Notes under the pieces: generated by a model | Databases searched by the model: none | What the model saw: only the letters and a program-made list of their open reading frames with translations | What the model was told of the DNA's origin: nothing | Translations under genes and position numbers: made by a program | Shown here: piece after piece, positions 8,228 to 17,319 of the stretch | Numbering within the stretch: the first letter of the stretch is position 1 | Layout: each line of letters opens with the position of its first letter | NCBI RefSeq assembly: GCF_005404945.1 | Contig: NZ_BJDG01000017.1 | Coordinates: 1 to 64,000, forward strand | Direction: 5' to 3' | Length of the DNA: 64,000 nt | Source of the DNA: Lactiplantibacillus pingfangensis | GTDB taxonomy: Bacteria; Bacillota; Bacilli; Lactobacillales; Lactobacillaceae

Positions 8228-10225
8228 TTAGGCCGTTTCGCCTAAATGACGCTTCTTAGGTGCCGTTTTAACCGCATTGACATCTTCATCCTTAAACCCA
8301 AATAGCCAAGTTAACGTGAAGGATACGATTACTGTCGCAATAGAAGCAATCCAGAAGCCCCAGAAACTAAAGTCCATTCCCTTAGGATTAACAAATGAGG
8401 TGAACCCGATCAGAGAACCAGTAAAGCCCCACATGTTGACCCGCATCAAACCAGTTAAGAAGCCCCCAACAGCAGCACCAATGCTGGCGGTCACGAATGC
8501 CCGGCCATACTTCAAGTTAATCCCGTACATCGCAGGTTCAGTGACGCCGGAAAACGCCGAAATTGTTGCTGGCCAAGCTAATTCTTTGATATTAGCTAAT
8601 TTTGACTTCAAGGCAATCGCCATAACAGCGCCACCTTGCGCAACCATTGTTGCCGAAATAATCGCATTTAAATAACTGTGACCAGTTGAGGCAATATCGT
8701 TGGCAACAATTGGGACAACCGCCCAGTGTAAACCGAAAATAACTAAGACTTGATAGAAACCACCAATTAACAAGCCTGAAATTGATGGGCTCAAATTGTA
8801 GATCCAAACGATCCCGTTTGCTAAACCAGTTGAGAGCATCGTAATAATCGGACCAAGGAACAAGATAATCACACCAGAAACAATAATCACTTCAAATAAT
8901 GGCACAAAAATCATCCGTAACACGGTTGGAATCACTCGTTTGAGCCACGGTTCCAACTTGCTAGCTAACCACGCCCCGGCAATCATTGGAAAGATTGAGT
9001 AGGTATAAGAAGCCATGTGTACAGGCAACCCGAAGAACGTTGCGTTAACACTCATTCCTAAAATCGAACTAATTGCTTTACCACTTGCCATTGTGACCAA
9101 CGCCGGGTACGTTAAGACCCCACCGATAATCCCCATGATGACTGGATCTGCACCCAATTTTTTACCCGCCGTGAAGCCGACAAAGATTGGTAAGAAGTAG
9201 AAGACTGAATCGCCCATGGCATTAATGATGACATAGGTGGAATCCGTTGGGCTGACCAACTTGAAGGTGGTTAATAGTGCGAGCACCCCTTTTAAGATAC
9301 CGGAAGCAGCCAACAAGCCAATCACTGGCATCATTGAGCCCGTGATGACCCCAATTAAACTACTAAAGCCCCACTTAATTTTGCCCCAAACGGTCGTTGG
9401 TCGATTAGCAGCCGCAGTTGTCTCAGCAACAGCTTTGGCGGTCTCAGCATCATTTGATAATTCCGGGCCAATTTGTTTGATGACCGCATCGTAAACATCC
9501 GTCACGGCCGGGCCAATGATGACTTGGTATTGACCTGCCGCTTTAGCAACATCAATCACGCCTTTTAAGTTGGCAATGACCTCATCGTTAGCTTTGCTTT
9601 CATCTTTCAAATAAAACCGCAACCGTGTAATACAATGAATCAAACTACTAATGTTGTCGACACCGCCGACATTTTTGATGATTTCAGTTGCTAATTCATC
9701 ATACTTGCCTTCTTTTGGCAATCGTCCTTGGCGCTTCGCGTTGAAAGTATTGGCATTCAAACGTCCAGTGGCAACTGCCGTGCCGGCCGTAGCAGTCCCC
9801 TCGTGGATATCTAGAGATTCCAACTTATCGCTGGAATTAGTTACCGCTAAGATGACGGTATCTTGTTTATTGGCCGCCTTGATCATGTCCATATCCATGG
9901 TCGCAATCAAGTCGCCAGCTTTCACTTCGTCACCCACGCCGACTTTTAACTCAAACGGCTTGCCTTTAAGTTCAACCGTATCAATCCCCAAATGAACTAA
10001 GACTTCCAAGTTGTTGTCGGGGGTTGCAAACCCAAGGGCATGCTTCGTTTCGGCAACCATCGTTACTTTACCACTAACAGGTGCCACAATTTGGCCATCG
10101 CTCGGTTGTACCCCAAACCCGAGACCCATCATGCCCGCTGAAAAGACGGGATCTTTTACTGCTTTAAGTTGAATCACATCACCATTGACCGGTGTTGCAA
10201 TTGTGACCGCTTGCATTTTTGCCAT
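8228..10225 (-). CDS. treP: Trehalose-specific PTS permease EIIABC (fused)
   Basis: A 665-residue PTS transporter in the order A-B-C. EIIA of the glucose type occupies residues 1-150, with the phospho-His in LEVLVHLGIDTVEL (His78). EIIB follows near 165-250, with the phospho-Cys in SLIHCITRLRF. EIIC, about ten membrane segments, spans roughly 280-640, ending in a cytoplasmic lysine-rich tail. It imports trehalose as trehalose 6-phosphate. It is the last gene of treR-treA-treP, 15 bases after treA, with AAAGGAG before the ATG. Most trehalose EII proteins lack their own EIIA, so the N-terminal fusion is the notable feature. Specificity is assigned from the operon. Confidence 0.9.
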   Translation of the reverse strand: MAKMQAVTIATPVNGDVIQLKAVKDPVFSAGMMGLGFGVQPSDGQIVAPVSGKVTMVAETKHALGFATPDNNLEVLVHLGIDTVELKGKPFELKVGVGDEVKAGDLIATMDMDMIKAANKQDTVILAVTNSSDKLESLDIHEGTATAGTAVATGRLNANTFNAKRQGRLPKEGKYDELATEIIKNVGGVDNISSLIHCITRLRFYLKDESKANDEVIANLKGVIDVAKAAGQYQVIIGPAVTDVYDAVIKQIGPELSNDAETAKAVAETTAAANRPTTVWGKIKWGFSSLIGVITGSMMPVIGLLAASGILKGVLALLTTFKLVSPTDSTYVIINAMGDSVFYFLPIFVGFTAGKKLGADPVIMGIIGGVLTYPALVTMASGKAISSILGMSVNATFFGLPVHMASYTYSIFPMIAGAWLASKLEPWLKRVIPTVLRMIFVPLFEVIIVSGVIILFLGPIITMLSTGLANGIVWIYNLSPSISGLLIGGFYQVLVIFGLHWAVVPIVANDIASTGHSYLNAIISATMVAQGGAVMAIALKSKLANIKELAWPATISAFSGVTEPAMYGINLKYGRAFVTASIGAAVGGFLTGLMRVNMWGFTGSLIGFTSFVNPKGMDFSFWGFWIASIATVIVSFTLTWLFGFKDEDVNAVKTAPKKRHLGETA

Positions 10226-10240
10226 AATATTTCGCTCCTT

Positions 10241-11890
10241 TTATTTCTGATCACGTAATAAGGCTATCGACTGGTATGGTTTCAGCACCAGCTGTGGTTC
10301 AACCTTAACGTCATCATAATTTGATAATAAAACTTTGGCCGCCAGCATCTCCGCTGGTAACGCAACGGTGGTAGCTGTGTCATAAAAATTATTTAAAACG
10401 AGTAATCGCTGTGATCCTAGCTCACGCCAATAGCCGAAAACTTGATCATCATCTAAACGCCAGCTCCGATAACTGCCATCCGCCACGATTGGCATCGTCT
10501 TGCGTAATTTAATTAACTGTTGATAATAATTGAAAATTTCACCGTGTGCCAATTCATCAGCCACGTTGATCTTGGCTTGATTCGTGGGCTGTAACCACGG
10601 CCGACCAGTTGTGAAACCGGCTGTCGCAGTTGTATCCCATTGCATCGGCGTCCGCGAATTATCACGGGCCTTAGTTTTTACAATGGTAAACGCATCCGCA
10701 TGACTGTAGCCGCTTCGAACTAGCGCGCGATAAGCATTCAACGCTTCAATATCCACATAATCGGCCATCGAGTCATAAGTCGGATCGGTCATCCCAATCT
10801 CTTCACCCATGTAGATAAATGGGGTTCCCCGCAACAAATGAATGACGGTCGCCAACATTTCAGCGGATTTAACCCGATAGCGACCCGCATCACCAAACCG
10901 ATTGAGTGCCCGCGGTTGGTCATGATTGTTCCAGAATAGTGCTTGCCAACCATTCCCAGCCGCCATTCCAGTGGCCCAGCCATCCAGTAAATGTTTTAAC
11001 CGCGGAAAGTCGAAGGACATCCGCGACCATTTGCGGCCATCGACATAATCCGTCTTGAGATGATGAAAGTTGAACACCATTGATAATTCATGATTAGCTG
11101 GATTCGTGTAACCGATACTGTTTTTGATTGTTGTGGAAGACATTTCGCCAACCGTGACACTGGCGTCGTCTTGACCGAAACTCGCTTTATTTAATTCCTT
11201 CAAATAGTCTTGAACAATCGGGGTATCGGTGTAAAGCGTCTTGCTGGCAACACCTTTAGGCGCATCCACCAATTGATCGGCTTTACCAGTGACATTGATT
11301 ACATCAAAACGAAAGCCTTTAACCCCTTTATCACGCCAATAATTCACCACTTCGGCACAAGCTGCCCGGACTGCCGGATTATGCCAATCTAAGTCGGCCT
11401 GTGTTGGATCATATAAGTGTAAATAGTACAGATCTGAGTCGCCAAACCGGCTCCAAGCAGGGCCACCAAATTTAGATTCCCAATTGGTTGGCAAACTCCC
11501 ATCCGGCTTAGCGTGGCGCAAATAATAAAATTGCTGATATTTGCGATCCCCTGCGAGGGCCTTTTGGAACCAAGCGTGTTCAGTCGACGTATGATTAAAA
11601 ACCATATCCAACATGACGCCAATTCCGACTGCTTTTAACTTAGCGACTAATTCGTCAAAATCACTCATTGTCCCAAAAGTTGGATCAATCCGATAATAAT
11701 CCGCAATGTCGTAACCGTTATCATTTTGAGGTGAGACGAAAAATGGGTTAAACCAAATCATATCAACGTTTAACTTTTGAAGATACGGAATCTTATCAAT
11801 AATCCCACGTAAGTCACCAATACCGTCGCCATCACTATCGTAAAAAGATTTTGGATAAATCTGATAAATCACTTGTTGCGATAATTTCAT
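10241..11890 (-). CDS. treA: Alpha,alpha-phosphotrehalase (trehalose-6-phosphate hydrolase), GH13
   Basis: 549 residues of the GH13 family, oligo-1,6-glucosidase-like subfamily. It opens with the family's VIYQIYPKSFYDSDGDGIGDL. The catalytic nucleophile Asp is in VKGFRFDVINV, the acid/base Glu in SVTVGEMSS, and the transition-state Asp in LFWNNHDQPR. It splits trehalose 6-phosphate made by the PTS permease into glucose and glucose 6-phosphate. It is second in the operon, 21 bases after treR, preceded by AGAGAGGG. Length matches TreC/TreA (about 540-560). Context makes phosphotrehalase far likelier than oligo-1,6-glucosidase. Confidence 0.93.
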   Translation of the reverse strand: MKLSQQVIYQIYPKSFYDSDGDGIGDLRGIIDKIPYLQKLNVDMIWFNPFFVSPQNDNGYDIADYYRIDPTFGTMSDFDELVAKLKAVGIGVMLDMVFNHTSTEHAWFQKALAGDRKYQQFYYLRHAKPDGSLPTNWESKFGGPAWSRFGDSDLYYLHLYDPTQADLDWHNPAVRAACAEVVNYWRDKGVKGFRFDVINVTGKADQLVDAPKGVASKTLYTDTPIVQDYLKELNKASFGQDDASVTVGEMSSTTIKNSIGYTNPANHELSMVFNFHHLKTDYVDGRKWSRMSFDFPRLKHLLDGWATGMAAGNGWQALFWNNHDQPRALNRFGDAGRYRVKSAEMLATVIHLLRGTPFIYMGEEIGMTDPTYDSMADYVDIEALNAYRALVRSGYSHADAFTIVKTKARDNSRTPMQWDTTATAGFTTGRPWLQPTNQAKINVADELAHGEIFNYYQQLIKLRKTMPIVADGSYRSWRLDDDQVFGYWRELGSQRLLVLNNFYDTATTVALPAEMLAAKVLLSNYDDVKVEPQLVLKPYQSIALLRDQK

Positions 11891-11911
11891 CTTGCTTTCC
11901 CTCTCTGCTTA

Positions 11912-12634
11912 TTACTTCTTAGTCCGCCGAGCAAAATCCCGGAAACGGAATTTATCGGCACGATGCCTAGATTCTGTAAATTGAAATGGTGTGGCATCTG
12001 CTAAACTCGTCACACTACGAACGACAGCCACATACGCGCCAGCATCCAGTTGTAACTGTTCGCGATCTTCATCATTGGCCGGCTCCATCGTAATTTCCTT
12101 AGTTGCATACGCAATGTCTAAGCCCAATTCACCTTCAAAATAAGCATATAATGAATCGGCAGCCGCCGCTTTAGGTAGCTTAGGGACGATTGAAGTTAAA
12201 ATATAATCTTTATCAATAATGTCTGGTTCACCATCAATCACCCGGACGCGCTTAATTGCAGTTACTGGCGCTGCCGTCATTTCCACCCCCAATGAGGTAA
12301 ACATCTGAACAGGTAAACTCACATGTTCCTCAAAACCATAAACCACATTTTCTGTGGTGACATTCATTTTTTCGGCCAATTCTTTGTAACTCACAATACC
12401 GGACACTGGAAATTCATACTGCCGATGTTCAATGACAATTGACCCTTTGCCCCGAATTTTTTGAATATAGCCATTTTCAGCTAGTTCTGCTAGGGCTTTA
12501 CGGCCAGTCTCACGGGAAATGCCATAGAGTTGGCATAACTGATTTTCGCTAGGTAAATAGGTGCCCGGCTTATAAACATCGCGATCAATTTTTTGTAGCA
12601 AATCGTCATAAACTAACGCTGCTTTGTTTACCAT
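11912..12634 (-). CDS. treR: Trehalose operon repressor TreR, GntR/HutC family
   Basis: 240 residues: an N-terminal winged helix (residues 5-70, YLPSENQLCQLYGISRETGRKALAEL is split across the helix-turn-helix) and a C-terminal UTRA ligand domain (about 90-232) ending in FQFTESRHRADKFRF. TreR proteins bind operators as dimers and release DNA on trehalose 6-phosphate. It is the first gene of its own operon, with GAGGAGG 8-10 bases before the ATG. Two matching palindromes lie upstream (12685-12702 and 12764-12788), indicating autoregulation. Confidence 0.92.
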   Translation of the reverse strand: MVNKAALVYDDLLQKIDRDVYKPGTYLPSENQLCQLYGISRETGRKALAELAENGYIQKIRGKGSIVIEHRQYEFPVSGIVSYKELAEKMNVTTENVVYGFEEHVSLPVQMFTSLGVEMTAAPVTAIKRVRVIDGEPDIIDKDYILTSIVPKLPKAAAADSLYAYFEGELGLDIAYATKEITMEPANDEDREQLQLDAGAYVAVVRSVTSLADATPFQFTESRHRADKFRFRDFARRTKK

Positions 12635-12658
12635 TCAAACTAACCTCCTCAGCCTTCT

Positions 12659-12672
12659 AGTAATCGCTTACA
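12659..12672 (-). promoter_or_regulatory. cre site in the tre promoter region
   Basis: Minus-strand TGTAAGCGATTACT fits the cre consensus except for the last base. It begins about 7 bp past the -10 box, so it overlaps the expected transcription start. Confidence 0.65.
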
Positions 12673-12678
12673 AAATTC

Positions 12679-12707
12679 ATCTTAAACTTGTTTAGACAAG
12701 TTGTCAA
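12679..12707 (-). promoter_or_regulatory. tre promoter with TreR operator in the spacer
   Basis: Minus strand: TTGACA (12702-12707), a 17-bp spacer, then TAAGAT (12679-12684). The spacer is filled by the palindrome AACTTGTCTAAACAAGTT (12685-12702), so bound TreR would exclude RNA polymerase. Confidence 0.8.
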
Positions 12708-12763
12708 CGTTTTAATTTTAGTCGTTATAAATGCCGATACTAGTAGCTTTCATTTTTATTTCG

Positions 12764-12788
12764 TCTTGTCTATCAAGTATAGACAAGT
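12764..12788. promoter_or_regulatory. Second TreR-type operator
   Basis: The inverted repeat CTTGTCTA (12765-12772) / TAGACAAG (12780-12787) shares the TTGTCTA half-site with the promoter operator. It sits 79 bp upstream centre to centre, which suggests looping or cooperative binding. Confidence 0.65.
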
Positions 12789-12793
12789 CGTAA

Positions 12794-12825
12794 AAAGGCA
12801 TCGTGACTACAGCCACGATGCCTTT
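12794..12825 (-). terminator. Terminator of the LPxTG surface protein gene
   Basis: A 12-bp inverted repeat AAAGGCATCGTG / CACGATGCCTTT; on the minus strand it runs into TTTTTACG. Confidence 0.75.
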
Positions 12826-12875
12826 AATATCTCCGAATAGTTAGGACCAGTGTTTTCTAGAATTACTTGTGTTAC

Positions 12876-15800
12876 CTAAGATCGGTGCTTTTTACGATAA
12901 GCTAGCACCGTCAACCAGCCAGTCATCGCTAGTCCGACTAGCCCAATCGTTGAAATCGCGTCCAATTGTGAGTCATCAGTTTGTGGCAATTTGGCGTTTG
13001 AATGCGTCGGTTGCACCGCTAATTTTTTCAAGTTCGGTTGCGGTGTTGCTACTTTTGTCGTCTGACTACTAGCTGGCCGGTTATCATTGTCTGGCTTAGC
13101 AACGGCGTGAGTGGCTAAAACGGTGACAGTTGTCGTTTTAGTTGTTGTATTGCCAGCGGCATCAGTGTACGAATAGCTCACCAAATAGTGGCCCGGGCGC
13201 TGTGTCGCCACCTGTCCGGTCACCTTAATCATATTCCAAGCAAGCGGTCGACCGGCTTCATCCGTCGCACTCACAAAACCAGCGCGTGGTTGCCAAGACT
13301 CACCCAGCTGTAGTTGTTGATCGCGTGCGTTTACGCTAGCCTGACTCGTGACTGTCACTAAAGTCTGAGCTTGATGGCTGCCCAAACGGTCGATGAATTG
13401 ATAGCTCACCATATAAGTTCCTGGAACGGTTAATTGTGACAGTGACCCAGCCTTAGCTTGCAGCCGATTAATCATTGCAGTCACGACTACTTGCAATTCT
13501 GTGATCGCTAATCGTTGTCCAGCAGCATTGACTGCTGAGACTAAATTTTCCTGTGGTTGCCAATTTGCCGTCGTGACCAAATTTAGCCGCGGTTGTTTCA
13601 ATTGTATGCCGGCAACAGTCACCGTTGCAGTGACGGTCAGCCGGTTCCCCGCTGGATCGGTAGTCGTATAGCTCACAGTATAATTGCCAGGAACTTGCGT
13701 ATTGGGTTGTCCCGTGAGCTGTGGCATCATCGCAGCTGACGTCAATAACTGCCCATTTTCATCTGTGGCAGTAAAGTTATCACTCGCTTGCCAAGTTTCG
13801 CCAAGGGTCATGGCACTGTCTTTTGCCGTGACATTCGCCAAGTTATATACGGTCAATTGCATCGTCGCGACATTGGTCGGATCATCAGCGAGGTAGTAGT
13901 TGACCCGATAGCGGCCTGGAATGTTAACGGTCGTCACCACTTGGTTATTTTCATCGATAATTGTCGCGTGTACACCCGTCGTTGTGACAACCGCTCCCGT
14001 TGCATCAACGGCTAATTTGACATTGTCGAGTGGTGTCCATGGTGCTACCGTGCTGAGTTGCTTACTGGTTTCATTCAGCAAAATACCCGTAACCACCGTC
14101 TGAGCTTGCCGGCTAGTGGCAACGTCCTCAGAATTCACAAAGTGATAGCTGACTTGATAGCGACCCGGTTGTTGCGTATTTGGTTGCTGGTCAACTTGAA
14201 TCAGTGGATTGTCCACTTCAACCGCACTCCCATCAGCATTAGTCGCGCTGACAAAATTATCCGCGGCTTGCCAAGTTGTCCCCAGCTTAACAACCGTATC
14301 TTTAACTTCTAGATTGGTCTGTTGTCGATAAGTCGCAACCGGACGGGCACCCGTTTCTGAATAAAGTGCCACCAGTTCGGCCGTCGTGTAAACTTGCTGA
14401 GTTTGCGTGTTGACCCACTTGCCGGTGTACAGCTTGCCATCATAGACAGTATTGGCCTCATAGGCCGCCGACAAACCAGTCGTTTGCTGCTCATGTTCGT
14501 AACCTTGATCATCTTGATAAGGGACCGCTACCGTCAAGCGCGACCCGTGTCCGAGCGTGATTGTTTGAAGTGGCACCTTCAGCAGTTCTAACAGCGAGTC
14601 TACCTTGCCCATCTCAAAATTAGACAGATCAAGCGACAGCGGGTTTTCGATTGGCATTTCTGAATCAGTAAAATACTCCGGCGCATCTCGGCCAAACATC
14701 GCCCGCATATCAACAACCTGACTCGTGTTAAAGCCACTGACATCTATAGTTTGGAGACTATCCAAACCGTGAAGCATATAATCCATCCGGGTGACATTGC
14801 TCGTGTCCAGATGGGTCATATTAAGTTGTGTCAGACTAGCATCATCCATCAACATGCCGGTCATCCGGGTGACATTATGCGTATCCAAGGTCGAAAGATC
14901 CAGCTGCGTCAAATTGGCGTTTTCCGCCAGCATTTCTGTCATATCAGTCACATTATGCGTATCAAGTTTAGAAACATCAATCGTTTCTAGACTGCTGAGG
15001 CCAACGAAGCTGCCATTCATATTCGTCACATTAGCCGTCTTAAAATTCGATAAATCTAATTGGGTCAACTTGAAATCCATCGCAAACATGAACGCCATAT
15101 TAGTCGCCTGGCTTGTCTCTAATTTAGTCAGGCCAATAATTTCTGATAATGAGTCAAAACCAGCAAATAGTCCGGAAGCATCTGCGCCAGTTTTAACCGT
15201 ATCTTCAAAAATAATCTTATTAATATTGTCCTTTTCACTGCCCCAAAGTGAGTTATCACTCGACAACCGTGCCGCACGATTACGGCTAAAATCTGCCGTT
15301 TGGTCAGGATCATAGTTGTCCCAAATATGAGTATCTGCTAACTGACCCGCACCAATATGCAAGTTCCGATTAGCATCTACCCACCATTCACTCGTGCCAA
15401 AGAGGCCCTGATCAAGATTAGTTGTTTGCTTGTAAGCAGGATAGTCCTTGGCTGTGGTTGGTGCGGTCGGATCAGTTCCAGAACGTTTAATGGGCTGCTT
15501 ATCCGGCTGAATCGCTGATTTTACAGGCTCATTAGGCACTGACTTTTCCGTTGGTTTAGGCTTACTTGTGTGCTCCGATGACGACTTGCTGGCCTGCACT
15601 TGATCAACTGGCGCTTTTACCGGCTGGGAACTTGTCTGCACCGTTGCAGGCTGAGCTTGAACAACTTGAGCCGATTTAGGTTTCGCTGGCGCTGGTTGTG
15701 TCACGGAAAGTGTTGGCTGCGGTTGTGGCTTGCTTTCAGTTTGTTGCCCCACAACTTTACTAGCTGTCGTTTCAAGTGACTTTTTTGGGGCTAACGGTGC

Positions 15801-16037
15801 TGAAACGGTGGCCCTATTCGCTTTATCAATGTTAGTCGACTGTCGTAAAGTTGTCGACTTTGTTGCTGGTGCAATCACGCTCGTTTTTGTCGCTGCCGTC
15901 TGGATTGGCACAGTGTTAGCAGCCTGGCTAACGAGTCCCCCAACTTGCCAAGCCACGACGGTTATGCCAGCCGTTAGCCACATCTTACCGTGTTTGTACA
16001 TTTTAAAATGGCGCTGATGGTCCGTTGTCTTTTGCAT
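12876..16037 (-). CDS. LPxTG cell-surface protein with KxYKxGKxW signal, DUF285 repeats and Ig-like repeats
   Basis: 1053 residues. The N-terminus carries a KxYKxGKxW-type signal (KMYKHGKMW, residues 12-20) followed by a hydrophobic segment. Residues 45-200 are low-complexity, rich in Pro, Lys, Gln, Ser and Thr. Residues about 270-500 hold BspA-like DUF285 repeats, with recurring LTQLDLS..., DTHNVT.M and M...A phrases every 20-25 residues. From about 575 to 990 come five Ig-like repeats, each with LG..WQ...NFVSATN..G and PG.Y.VSY.. elements. The protein ends with the sortase signal LPQTDD, a membrane segment and RKKHRS. It should be wall-anchored and adhesive. GGGGGAG precedes the ATG. The ligand cannot be read from sequence. 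Confidence 0.9.
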   Translation of the reverse strand: MQKTTDHQRHFKMYKHGKMWLTAGITVVAWQVGGLVSQAANTVPIQTAATKTSVIAPATKSTTLRQSTNIDKANRATVSAPLAPKKSLETTASKVVGQQTESKPQPQPTLSVTQPAPAKPKSAQVVQAQPATVQTSSQPVKAPVDQVQASKSSSEHTSKPKPTEKSVPNEPVKSAIQPDKQPIKRSGTDPTAPTTAKDYPAYKQTTNLDQGLFGTSEWWVDANRNLHIGAGQLADTHIWDNYDPDQTADFSRNRAARLSSDNSLWGSEKDNINKIIFEDTVKTGADASGLFAGFDSLSEIIGLTKLETSQATNMAFMFAMDFKLTQLDLSNFKTANVTNMNGSFVGLSSLETIDVSKLDTHNVTDMTEMLAENANLTQLDLSTLDTHNVTRMTGMLMDDASLTQLNMTHLDTSNVTRMDYMLHGLDSLQTIDVSGFNTSQVVDMRAMFGRDAPEYFTDSEMPIENPLSLDLSNFEMGKVDSLLELLKVPLQTITLGHGSRLTVAVPYQDDQGYEHEQQTTGLSAAYEANTVYDGKLYTGKWVNTQTQQVYTTAELVALYSETGARPVATYRQQTNLEVKDTVVKLGTTWQAADNFVSATNADGSAVEVDNPLIQVDQQPNTQQPGRYQVSYHFVNSEDVATSRQAQTVVTGILLNETSKQLSTVAPWTPLDNVKLAVDATGAVVTTTGVHATIIDENNQVVTTVNIPGRYRVNYYLADDPTNVATMQLTVYNLANVTAKDSAMTLGETWQASDNFTATDENGQLLTSAAMMPQLTGQPNTQVPGNYTVSYTTTDPAGNRLTVTATVTVAGIQLKQPRLNLVTTANWQPQENLVSAVNAAGQRLAITELQVVVTAMINRLQAKAGSLSQLTVPGTYMVSYQFIDRLGSHQAQTLVTVTSQASVNARDQQLQLGESWQPRAGFVSATDEAGRPLAWNMIKVTGQVATQRPGHYLVSYSYTDAAGNTTTKTTTVTVLATHAVAKPDNDNRPASSQTTKVATPQPNLKKLAVQPTHSNAKLPQTDDSQLDAISTIGLVGLAMTGWLTVLAYRKKHRS

Positions 16038-16183
16038 GCTTAAAAGTCTCCCCCAAAGTTAGTCAGCCCGTTGAGTCACTCAACTAACTGCTTGAACTAA
16101 TTATAAAATAAGTTGCTGAAAATGAGGAAGATTTCGTCACGGAATTTTGAAAACAATTCTGTTCGCTTTCATAAACTTTTAGA

Positions 16184-16234
16184 CAAAAAAACGATTACTA
16201 ACCTTAGCATCTTCCTCGCAAGATTAGTAATCGT
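16184..16234 (-). terminator. Terminator of the PnuC-family gene
   Basis: Arms AACGATTACTAA (minus) pair with TTAGTAATCGTT, followed on the minus strand by a T7 run. It lies 17 bp past the stop of the transporter gene. Confidence 0.8.
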
Positions 16235-16251
16235 TATTTTTATCATGTTAA

Positions 16252-17040
16252 TTAAGCTTGATGATTTAAGCCATAAACATTGGCTTCAGTAGACTTTTCA
16301 GCTTGAGCACTCGCTTTTTCTTCAGCAATCAAGCGTGCCCGTTCATGCTTGTTGTACCAAGGTGAAACCGTGAAGGCCAACACATCGTTCATCAAATAAA
16401 TAGAACTATTGATAAACATTGCGAGCGTTGCTGAACCTTGACGGAATGAAATAAACCACAGCACCATTTGTGCTAAGCCGGACGCAATCCACCAGAAATA
16501 TTGATTGTTATACCGTAAGAAGCAGATCACCCCAGCAGTTAAGCAAATGGCGAAACTAATGGCATCAACCCATGGACGTGGATCATCCGTCAACGCGCCA
16601 ATTAAGTAACCGGAAATACCATAAACAACTAACGTTGACACAATAGCAACGATCCAAGTCTTCCCCGTAAATTTACGGATTTTGGAAACCATGTTGACGT
16701 TCCAGCTTGCACTGAGTAACACTGGAATATCCAACGTAACAACATAGGCCAATTGTTCGCCAATGCTCAAATAGTTCTTGGCTGAGAAACCAACCACGAT
16801 GAAGCATGCCGCTGAGATAACCCCAAGCAACCCGTTAACTGACTTAGCCGCATTAATTGCTAACACACATAAAACGCCCAAAGTAGTCCCAATAAATGTT
16901 AGAATAGATAGCGCTGTGATTGGGGCACTTACCAAGGTCATTACTTGGCAACCCAAGCTAAAATAAAATAAATAGTAGTTCTGTTGTGGCCAACCTTTCA
17001 ATTGGTGCGATAGAAATTTAAAATAGTTACTCAAAATCAT
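16252..17040 (-). CDS. PnuC-family nucleoside/vitamin transporter, probably NrdR-controlled (PnuN-like)
   Basis: About 262 residues with seven to eight membrane segments. PnuC-family proteins are facilitators for nicotinamide riboside (PnuC), thiamine (PnuT), riboflavin (PnuX) and, by prediction, deoxynucleosides (PnuN). NNQYFWWIASGLAQMVLW and the following INSSIYLMNDVLAF block near the C-terminus correspond to the family's WxxW..N and W.xxN regions. The start is uncertain: the ATG at 17040 is only one base from GAGGAG, and the TTG two codons on has better spacing. Two NrdR-like boxes upstream suggest deoxynucleoside supply rather than NAD precursors. The C-terminal 40 residues are charged and cytoplasmic. 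Confidence 0.8.
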   Translation of the reverse strand: MILSNYFKFLSHQLKGWPQQNYYLFYFSLGCQVMTLVSAPITALSILTFIGTTLGVLCVLAINAAKSVNGLLGVISAACFIVVGFSAKNYLSIGEQLAYVVTLDIPVLLSASWNVNMVSKIRKFTGKTWIVAIVSTLVVYGISGYLIGALTDDPRPWVDAISFAICLTAGVICFLRYNNQYFWWIASGLAQMVLWFISFRQGSATLAMFINSSIYLMNDVLAFTVSPWYNKHERARLIAEEKASAQAEKSTEANVYGLNHQA

Positions 17041-17106
17041 GCTCCTCTTTCCGTATATAAAAGATAACGTTGTGTCATCATAGTTGGCCAACTATCACGT
17101 TTTACA

Positions 17107-17153
17107 CCACAATATGTAGTGCTTTCTGTTTGAAACAACACTATATATTGTAT
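17107..17153 (-). promoter_or_regulatory. Tandem NrdR-like boxes
   Basis: Minus strand: box 1 (17138-17153) ATACAATATATAGTGT and box 2 (17107-17122) GCACTACATATTGTGG resemble the NrdR consensus acaCwAtATaTwGtgt, with one and about three mismatches. They are separated by 15 bp (31 bp centre to centre), the usual arrangement of paired NrdR boxes. Box 1 overlaps a TACAAT -10 candidate. Confidence 0.7.
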
Positions 17154-17319
17154 CATTATCTTTTCGGATGAAAAGAGCTAATTTTCAAATATTAATTCAA
17201 TTGTAAACAACGAATCCGTTTCCTTCCCGTCAGCGCGGTGCTTTTTCGTACAAGAAATTTTTATAGAAAACTATCATCGCCTGTCATTTGCTGACCACCA
17301 CTAGAAAGAGGGAATTTTC

